A stretch of 19,592 bases of DNA. It comes from CAZXBB01 sp964638815 (GTDB taxonomy: Bacteria > Planctomycetota > Phycisphaerae > Phycisphaerales > SM1A02). Of the stretch, positions 14,179-19,592 are shown piece after piece. The DNA lies in assembly GCA_964638815.1 (NCBI GenBank), contig CAZXBB010000040.1:1-19592 (forward strand). The letters run 5' to 3'. The translations under genes and the position numbers were made by a program. The notes beneath the pieces are model-generated. The model ran no database searches, was not told the origin of the DNA, and worked only from the letters and a program-made list of their open reading frames with translations. Within the stretch, counting starts at the first letter, position 1. Each line of letters opens with the position of its first letter.

Positions 14179-17100
14179 CTAGCCGACGCACGGGCCCCAG
14201 TTTGCGAGCAGCTCCAGCACGTCAGCAAAGTCCACGCGGCCGTCACGCGTGACGTCGGCGAGGCAGTCGGTGTCGGGCGGACAATCGCCCCACGCGAGCA
14301 GCATCTCCAGCACGTCCGCGAACCCGACTTCGCCGTCCTCGTCAACGTCGCCCGGGCACGCGATGATGCGGACGAGGTGCGTCCGGTCGTCCACGATGCC
14401 GTCGAGCGTCAGCTCGCGGTAGTACACGCGGCAACTCCCGGTGACCAGGAGCGCCCCCGCCCCGACGACGACCTCGTCCGCGTAGATCGCCTCGCACGCC
14501 GCCTGGCCGAGACCGTCGTTGTCGCGCGCATCGACGAGCCGGACCGTCGTCGCGCCCGGGGCGAGACGAAGGCGTCGAAGCGGGAAGTGCCCGGGCTGAC
14601 CGGGATCGAGCCCGGCAGGATCCGGACCGATGTCCACGCTCATCACTTCGACCCGCTGCTCGCTGCGCCCGACGAGACGAAGCTCGGCGCCGGCCATCCC
14701 GTACCGCCCGGCGTCGGTCATCGAGACGTCGTACGCTCCGGCGATGCGCAGCACTGGCGCGCCGCCCGTGAGGCACAGGTCCGCGTCGGCGCCCGACCGG
14801 AAGTCGGCCTCGACGAACAGACCGTCGCTCCCGCGTGACGCCTCGCCGGCCGTATCGTCCGACGTGATCCCCGCCACGAAGTCGCCGATGAGCTCCCCCT
14901 CGTTGTTCAGCGCGCCGAGGATCACGAGCGTGCCGTTGCGGATCACCGTCGAGCCCGCGTTGTGATAGTCGCCGACGATCTCCGTATCGGCCTGGACTAC
15001 CACGCGACCGTCGTTCGTGAAGTCGCCTGCGATCGTGCCGAACCCCTGCACCGCGCCGTCGAGCGCGTTGTGCATTCCGCCGCCGGCGGAGATCTGGCCG
15101 CCGTGGAGCACGAGCGGGAGCCGGTTCGTCACGGCGCCGCCCGCGACGATCGCGCCGCCGGGGTCGATGCCCACGCTGCCGCCGAGGTTGCTGAACCACG
15201 CGATCGTGTTGTCGCCGGACGACGCGGCGATCACGTCGGTATCGCCGTCCCCGTCCAGGTCCCCCGCCGTCACGCTCTGCGCGCCGTCTGCTTCGTCCGT
15301 GAGCACGGCGGCGAAGAAGAGCGGCGGCACATCGCCGTTGTTCTCGTACAGCACCACCGAGTCGCTGCCCTCGAGCGTCACCAGGACGTCCACGTCGCCG
15401 TCGCCGTCCATGTCCGCGGCGTGCACCGACGTCGGCGCCGGCGCGTTCAGCGCGATCGTGCGCGGCGTCCACGACGGCGGGCGGGCGCCGTCGTTCTCGT
15501 ACCAGGCGATCTTCTGGTCGGCCTGGGAGCCCGAGATCACGTCGGTGTCGCCGTCGCCGTCGAGGTCCGCGGCCGCGACGGCGTACGCGAGCAGCGCGTT
15601 CGTCGTGATCGGGCGCTCCGTGAAGAACGGCGGCTTGCCACCGTCGTTCTCGTACCAGGCGATCTTGTTGTCAACCTGCGAGGCTGAAAGCACGTCCATG
15701 TCCCCGTCGCGGTCCACGTCGGCCGCGAAGACCGAGAACGCGCCGATCGCGCCGTTGGACACCGTGCGCGTGTTGAACGCCGGCGGCGTGCCGCCGATGT
15801 TCTCGTACCACGCGATGCGGGCGTTCGCGAACGACGCCGAGAGAAGGTCCACGTCGTCGTCGCCGTCGAGATCCGCGGCGAACACGTCCACCGCGGTGAC
15901 GGCCGTGCTGCTCACCACGTGCTCGACGAAGATCGGCGGCGCGCCGCCCTGGTTCTCGTACCAGGCGATCCGGTTGACGAGCTGCGCCGCGGCGATCGGG
16001 TCCATGTCGCCGTCGCCGTCCACGTCGGCCGCGTACACGCTGCGCGCGCCGACGACCCCGCTCGCGACGATCCGCCGCGTGAACACGGGGGGCGAGCCCT
16101 GCTCGTTCTCGTACCACGCCACGGCCGAGTCGCCGAACGAGGCCGACAGCACGTCCGTGTCCCCATCCGCGTCGAGATCGACCACGTGCACGCCGAAAGG
16201 GGAGACCGCCGCGTTCGAGATCAGGTGCTCGGCGAAGCCGGCCGGCGCGCCGCCGAGCGTCAGCCCGGCCGTCACCGACAACGTGGCGTTGGCGGCGATG
16301 CCCGTCACGGCGCTGATCGAGCTGAGCTCATCCGTATCGAGGAAGAGCCCACCGCCCGCGCCGACGTCGAGCACCGTGCCGCCAGGAACGGCGAGGAATC
16401 GCGTAGCGAGGTGCGCGTCGGCCCCCGGCGGCACGACCAGCGCGCCGTTGAGCGTGATCCCGCGATCGGGCCGCGTCTCGAGATGCGCATCGTCGGCGAG
16501 CGTGTACCTGCCGAACTCGGGCTGGACGATCGACCCCGCGCTACGCAGCGTGACCCGCTTGCCCTCGAAATCGATGTCCGGCTCCGCGAGGAACTGCTCG
16601 CGCGACGTCGCGATGACGTCACCGTCGAGGGCGGCGGCGATCGCGGCGGCGATCGAGCCGTGGTACGTGCACCGCGTCTCGTTGAAGACCGGTCCCGGCG
16701 CGTTCTCGAATAGCGTCAGCGCACCGCCGTCGAACGTCGCCGCCAGCACGTCGGCGTCGGCGTCGGCGTCGATGTCCACCGCCACGGCCGCGACGGCGCC
16801 GTCGAGGAGCGTCGAGATGGCGTGCGCGACGAAGACTGGCGGCGATCCCCCCCGGTTCTCGTACCACCGCACGGCGTCCCCGACGGCCTCGGCCGCCAGG
16901 AGGTCGAAGTCCCCATCGCCGTCGAGATCGGCCGCGCGCACGGACTCCACGCCGTCCGCGTCCAGTGAGACGAGACGCTCGACGAAGCCGGGCGGCGACT
17001 GGCCGTCGCTCTCGAACCACGCGATCGTGTCGTCGCCTCGAGATGCCGCCACGAGGTCGAGGTCGCCGTCGCCGTCGAGGTCGGCGCCGTCGATGGACGC

Positions 17101-17961
17101 CGCGCCGGCCGCCGCGGCCGAGACCAGGTGTGCAGTGAAGACCGGCGGGGCGCCGCCATCGCTCTCGTACCAGGCGATCGTGCCGTCACCGCCCGAGACG
17201 CAGAGCAGATCCATGTCGAGGTCGGCATCGACGTCGGCGGCCGTGACGCGAAACGGGCCGCCCTGGATCGTCGGAACCTCGTGCCCGGTGAAGACCGGCG
17301 GCACGTTGCCGTCGTTCTCGTACCACGCGATCGTCGCGAGCGTCGAGGCGGCCGACATTACGTCGAGATCGCCGTCGCCGTCCAGGTCCGCCGCCGACGC
17401 GAGGTCCGCGGCGAACGCGCCGGCGGCGATCGTGTGCGGGATGAACGCCGGCGGGGTCGCGCCGTCGTTCTCGTACCACGTGATCGCGCCGTCGTTCGCG
17501 CTCAGCGCGAGCACGTCGAGGTCGAGATCGCCGTCGAGGTCGGCCGCGATCACCGAGCGGACGTCGCCCGCCGCCGCGGACACCGTTCGCGTCGTGAAGC
17601 CGGGCGGCGCACCGCCGTCGCTCTCGTGCCAGAGGATCTCCGACGTGCCCGACGCGGCCGAGATCACGTCCACGTCGCCGTCGGCGTCGAGGTCGCCCAC
17701 GTCGATCCACCGCGCGCCGGGAACCGTCGCGACCGGGTGCTCGACGAAGGGAATGCCCGCGCCGAGGACGCGACCGCCGGGCACGACCGTCGCGAAGATG
17801 ACCAGAATCGCCGGAAGGGTCGTCGGAAGGATCGCCGGAAGGACCGCCGGAAGCGCCGACGGAAGCGCCGACGGAAGCCCCGCGGCTCGCCTCACCGCAG
17901 TGACGAAACGGAACCAGGCCGACCGCAGCCGGTGCGATGTCTTCAGCATCCTGCCTTGCAC
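14179..17961 (-). CDS. Secreted FG-GAP/VCBS repeat protein with dockerin-like C-terminus
   Basis: 1260 residues from GTG 17961 (AGGAG nine bases upstream); ATG 17949 is an alternative. A basic N-terminus (1-26) leads to an export signal whose core contains Leu-Pro repeats (29-60). I count 14 FG-GAP/VCBS-like blades of about 51 residues, each with a DLDGDGD-type calcium loop and a WYEN-DG-PP-F end. Seven lie at about 72-425 and seven at about 580-920. Between them (427-575) is a segment resembling parallel beta-helix or PEP-CTERM-neighbour folds (TLRSAGSIV, TLADDAHLETR). A beta-rich region (935-1195) and a dockerin-like pair (1202-1260: GDVDEDGEVGFADVLEMLLAWGDC and ADVTRDGRVDFADVLELLANWGPC) end the protein. 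These repeats are typical of planctomycete secreted proteins, possibly surface-bound, calcium-stabilised scaffolds. No catalytic site is seen. Divergent from the ChaN-like gene. Confidence 0.9.
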   Translation of the reverse strand: MQGRMLKTSHRLRSAWFRFVTAVRRAAGLPSALPSALPAVLPAILPTTLPAILVIFATVVPGGRVLGAGIPFVEHPVATVPGARWIDVGDLDADGDVDVISAASGTSEILWHESDGGAPPGFTTRTVSAAAGDVRSVIAADLDGDLDLDVLALSANDGAITWYENDGATPPAFIPHTIAAGAFAADLASAADLDGDGDLDVMSAASTLATIAWYENDGNVPPVFTGHEVPTIQGGPFRVTAADVDADLDMDLLCVSGGDGTIAWYESDGGAPPVFTAHLVSAAAAGAASIDGADLDGDGDLDLVAASRGDDTIAWFESDGQSPPGFVERLVSLDADGVESVRAADLDGDGDFDLLAAEAVGDAVRWYENRGGSPPVFVAHAISTLLDGAVAAVAVDIDADADADVLAATFDGGALTLFENAPGPVFNETRCTYHGSIAAAIAAALDGDVIATSREQFLAEPDIDFEGKRVTLRSAGSIVQPEFGRYTLADDAHLETRPDRGITLNGALVVPPGADAHLATRFLAVPGGTVLDVGAGGGLFLDTDELSSISAVTGIAANATLSVTAGLTLGGAPAGFAEHLISNAAVSPFGVHVVDLDADGDTDVLSASFGDSAVAWYENEQGSPPVFTRRIVASGVVGARSVYAADVDGDGDMDPIAAAQLVNRIAWYENQGGAPPIFVEHVVSSTAVTAVDVFAADLDGDDDVDLLSASFANARIAWYENIGGTPPAFNTRTVSNGAIGAFSVFAADVDRDGDMDVLSASQVDNKIAWYENDGGKPPFFTERPITTNALLAYAVAAADLDGDGDTDVISGSQADQKIAWYENDGARPPSWTPRTIALNAPAPTSVHAADMDGDGDVDVLVTLEGSDSVVLYENNGDVPPLFFAAVLTDEADGAQSVTAGDLDGDGDTDVIAASSGDNTIAWFSNLGGSVGIDPGGAIVAGGAVTNRLPLVLHGGQISAGGGMHNALDGAVQGFGTIAGDFTNDGRVVVQADTEIVGDYHNAGSTVIRNGTLVILGALNNEGELIGDFVAGITSDDTAGEASRGSDGLFVEADFRSGADADLCLTGGAPVLRIAGAYDVSMTDAGRYGMAGAELRLVGRSEQRVEVMSVDIGPDPAGLDPGQPGHFPLRRLRLAPGATTVRLVDARDNDGLGQAACEAIYADEVVVGAGALLVTGSCRVYYRELTLDGIVDDRTHLVRIIACPGDVDEDGEVGFADVLEMLLAWGDCPPDTDCLADVTRDGRVDFADVLELLANWGPCVG
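17809..17880 (-). repeat. Six-unit 12-bp in-frame repeat in the signal region of the FG-GAP protein
   Basis: Six degenerate 12-bp units on the plus strand share the core CGGAAG. On the minus strand they encode GLPS, ALPS, ALPA, VLPA, ILPT and TLPA. The two neighbouring CGACGGAAG units differ only at the end. Gain or loss of a unit would keep the reading frame while lengthening the hydrophobic core. Confidence 0.75.
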
Positions 17962-18133
17962 GCCGTCTTGCTCCTGCTCGGCCTCATGTTAACAAGTATG
18001 GCATCTCAGAAGCACCGCGAAACCCGGCGTCCGCCCCGCGGACCTCACCCTGCGGCCTCCGTATGATGGCGGCCCCCCGGCCGGCCCCCCGGGGGCTCGC
18101 TCAACCCCCCAGCCTCCCCCGGACTCCAGCCCG
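17962..18133. promoter_or_regulatory. 172-bp divergent promoter region with an AT-rich spot
   Basis: Around 17987-18005 a short AT-rich island (GTTAAC, AAGTATGG) stands out from the GC-rich surroundings and may hold the -10 region for the FG-GAP gene on the minus strand (TAACAT or CATACT). On the plus strand TATGAT (18062-18067) matches a -10 at five of six bases and lies about 67 bases before the ChaN-like ATG. No convincing -35 hexamer was found at 17 bp for either, so assignments are weak. Confidence 0.3.
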
Positions 18134-18162
18134 ATGCGAACCAGCCCGATGCGAACCAGCCC
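18133..18162 (+). repeat. 15-bp tandem duplication that doubles the start codon of the ChaN-like gene
   Basis: GATGCGAACCAGCCC occurs at 18133-18147 and 18148-18162, and the seven bases before it match the repeat's end. Each copy carries an ATG in the same frame, so the protein begins MRTSPMRTSP or MRTSP. Neither ATG has a clear Shine-Dalgarno sequence. Confidence 0.8.
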
Positions 18163-19366
18163 GCTCCGTTCCCTGGCGCTCGCTGCGACGATCACGCTCG
18201 CCACGGGGTGCGCGTCCGGCCGGTACTTCGACACCGGACCCGCGCTGCGCGGCCCCGCCGGCCCGCCCGCCGTGGCCGGGCCGGACGAGGTGCGGGACCT
18301 GCCCATGTTCGCCGGACACGACGGCCGGGCGATCGGATGGGACGATCTCATGGACGCCGTCGCGTGGGCCGACGTGGTCTTTCTCGGCGAGCAGCACGAC
18401 GACGAGATCGCACACGCCCTGCAACGCGAGGTCGTCGCGGCCGCGTTCGCGCGGTGGCAGCCGTGCGCGCTCTCCCTCGAGATGCTCGAGCGCGACGAGC
18501 AGCTGCTGGTATCGGATTACTTCGAGGGCATCATCGACGCCGATCAGTTCAAGCGGCTGACGAACTCCGCGAGCTGGGGCCGCGACGGCGCCTGGGAACG
18601 GACGTACCAGACGATCATCGATGCGGCGCGGACGAACGGCGGGCGGGTGGTCGCGGCGAACGCCCCGCGGCGGTACGTGCGTCTCGCGCGGCTCCACGGC
18701 TACGAGCGTCTCGCCGCCCTGCCCTCGCCGCGCCGTGACTTCTTCGATTACCCCGCGCGGCTTCCGGAGGGCGGGTATCGCGAGCGGTTCTGGACCGTGA
18801 TGCAGACACCGGACCGACCGGAGGCCTCGGACGAAGGGAAGGATGACGCGGCGCCGGACGAGGAGCCGCACGTCATGACCGACGAGGAGGTCGATGCCAT
18901 CTTCCACAGCCAGCTCGTGTGGGACGCGACGATGGCCGCCTCGGTCGCGCGGGCGTGGCGGCTCGGGGCGAAGAAGGTCGTGCACCTGATCGGGCAGTTC
19001 CACACGGACTTCGACGGCGGCACCGTGCTGGAGTTGCGCAAGCGTGCGCCGGAAGCCCGCGTGCTCGTCGTCAGCATGCAGCGCGCAATGCCGGCGGCGC
19101 TTCTTGACGAGGACCGCGGGCGGGCGGACGTCGTGATCTACACCGGGGAGCGTCCGCCGGAGCCGCCGGCCGCGGAGCCGGGCGAGGACCCGGGCGACGA
19201 CCCGGGCGACGACCCGGGCGAGGACCCGGGCGAGGACCCGGCGGGCGAGGACCCGGGCGAGTCCGGGGAGAAGTCCGACGGACCTGACATCGAGGCCGAT
19301 ATCGATGATCCCGGAGACGGATCGCCGGAAGCGCCGACGAGCCGGCCGGCGGGATCGGGACGATGA
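18134..19366 (+). CDS. ChaN-family (haem-binding) lipoprotein with an acidic repeat tail
   Basis: 410 residues from ATG 18134 (or 18149 through the 15-bp duplication). A lipoprotein-type signal ends TLATGC (C26); Ala at -3 is unusual, so lipidation is likely but not certain. The ChaN/PF04187-like domain spans about 60-335: VVFLGEQHDDEIAHALQREVV (82-101, H88), SLEMLERDEQ, and the second half with VHLIGQFHTDFDGG (283-296, H290). An acidic insert (about 228-252) separates the halves. ChaN proteins bind haem at the outer membrane in iron-handling systems; haem binding here is inferred from family only. The C-terminal 70 residues are Asp/Glu/Gly/Pro-rich, including six PG[ED]D units and an end with no fold. 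Possibly divergently co-regulated with the FG-GAP gene. Confidence 0.85.
   Translation: MRTSPMRTSPLRSLALAATITLATGCASGRYFDTGPALRGPAGPPAVAGPDEVRDLPMFAGHDGRAIGWDDLMDAVAWADVVFLGEQHDDEIAHALQREVVAAAFARWQPCALSLEMLERDEQLLVSDYFEGIIDADQFKRLTNSASWGRDGAWERTYQTIIDAARTNGGRVVAANAPRRYVRLARLHGYERLAALPSPRRDFFDYPARLPEGGYRERFWTVMQTPDRPEASDEGKDDAAPDEEPHVMTDEEVDAIFHSQLVWDATMAASVARAWRLGAKKVVHLIGQFHTDFDGGTVLELRKRAPEARVLVVSMQRAMPAALLDEDRGRADVVIYTGERPPEPPAAEPGEDPGDDPGDDPGEDPGEDPAGEDPGESGEKSDGPDIEADIDDPGDGSPEAPTSRPAGSGR
19178..19261 (+). repeat. 12-bp in-frame tandem repeat coding PG[ED]D in the ChaN-like tail
   Basis: Units of CCGGGCGAGGAC or CCGGGCGACGAC start at 19178, 19190, 19202, 19214 and 19226, followed by a 15-bp variant (19238) and a partial unit (19253). 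The product is an acidic, proline-rich tail. Confidence 0.8.
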
Positions 19367-19391
19367 CCCGGTGTGGCAAGGTCCTGTGCCG

Positions 19392-19403
19392 ACGGGGCCC
19401 CGT
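19392..19403. other. 12-bp palindrome downstream of the ChaN-like gene
   Basis: ACGGGGCCCCGT is a perfect 12-bp palindrome, 26 bases after the stop. It has no loop and no T tract, so it is a poor terminator. The rest of the 19367-19430 stretch shows nothing recognisable. Confidence 0.3.
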
Positions 19404-19430
19404 AGTGCACGCCGGAACGATCGGGACGAG

Positions 19431-19500
19431 CGCGCATGAGTCAGCGCGCATGGGTCAGCGCGCATGGGTCAGCGCGCATGAATCAGCGAGCATGAGTCAT
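19431..19500. repeat. Five-copy 14-bp direct repeat with TGAGTCA-like cores
   Basis: Five units start at 19431, 19445, 19459, 19473 and 19487 on the consensus CGCGCATGRGTCAG; the last is the most diverged (CGAGCATGAGTCAT). Two units hold TGAGTCA, a near-palindrome; the middle two have TGGGTCA, one has TGAATCA. The period is not a multiple of three, so it is unlikely to be coding. It could be a tandem repeat of replication origin (slippage), an iteron-like protein-binding array, or part of a regulatory region for a gene beyond the window. Confidence 0.85.
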
Positions 19501-19537
19501 CGCGGACGGCACGGCGCGCGCACCGCACCCGCCCGGC

Positions 19538-19591
19538 TCATCCCTCACCGGCCAACGCCGCGCGCCGCAGCCGGTCATGCACGGCGATCCA
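19538..19591 (-). CDS. Possible C-terminal fragment of a minus-strand gene
   Basis: At the window edge, one minus-strand frame reads WIAVHDRLRRAALAGEG and stops at 19540-19538. It looks like an ordinary protein tail and would be convergent with the ChaN-like gene. Only 17 residues are visible, so it may be chance. Confidence 0.35.
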   Translation of the reverse strand, partial: WIAVHDRLRRAALAGEG

Positions 19592-19592
19592 C

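Noticed and set aside
15017..17992. 991-codon plus-strand frame through the FG-GAP gene
   Set aside because: It mirrors the repeated DNA of the opposite strand, giving a regular Ser/Pro/Ala pattern, so it is a shadow of the calcium-loop repeats.
19431..19500. Possible CRISPR array
   Set aside because: Units are 14 bp and directly adjacent, with no spacers and no cas gene nearby.

Overview
This is about 19.6 kb of very GC-rich DNA, most likely from a planctomycete (Planctomycetota, probably Phycisphaerae or a relative). Four things point there. One is a Ser/Thr kinase joined through a membrane segment to 14 WD40 repeats, with the RGWEW.HL linker typical of planctomycetes. The second is a secreted FG-GAP/VCBS protein ending in a dockerin-like, calcium-binding repeat pair of the ADVLELLANWGPC type. 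The third is a TPR protein carrying RNA polymerase alpha C-terminal domains. The fourth is an alpha-glutamine-amidotransferase-like protein with two VWA domains. No mobile element, phage gene, CRISPR array, rRNA or tRNA was recognised. The organism call rests on family knowledge and was not checked by search.

Layout. Positions 1-3620 (+): the 3' end of a charged protein of unknown function, overlapping by 4 bp a large double-VWA membrane protein. A tandem hairpin repeat (about 3622-3664) separates this pair from a convergent SpoIID/LytB-type lipoprotein (3698-5065, -). Upstream of that on the same strand is the TPR + tandem alpha-CTD protein (5303-6229, -). It is divergent from a protein with two degenerate thioredoxin-like domains (6310-7491, +), and the two promoters fit in about 80 bp. 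A perfect 18-bp-stem bidirectional terminator (7576-7615) separates this from a small secreted protein (7643-7972, -). That gene is divergent from the kinase-WD40 gene (8177-11314, +), with a 24-bp dyad between them. The kinase 3' end overlaps by 38 bp the convergent gene of an anchored protein of unknown function (11277-11942, -). Next come a two-gene ECF-like sigma factor operon (12098-13254, -), a gap with a strong G-quadruplex motif, a small membrane protein (13671-14126, +), the 1260-residue FG-GAP/dockerin protein (14179-17961, -), a ChaN-like lipoprotein (18134-19366, +), a 14-bp tandem repeat array and the possible tail of another minus-strand gene.

How it fits together. Most products are predicted to be exported, anchored or signalling proteins: VWA and FG-GAP scaffolds, a SpoIID-like peptidoglycan enzyme, a ChaN-like protein, a receptor-like kinase, an ECF-like sigma factor and an unusual alpha-CTD protein. 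The genes form short units of one or two rather than one pathway operon. The least described parts are the alpha-CTD protein, the unknown partner of the sigma factor, and several repeat or dyad elements in the gaps. Many long open frames lie opposite real genes; they are by-products of GC-rich codon use and are not annotated.
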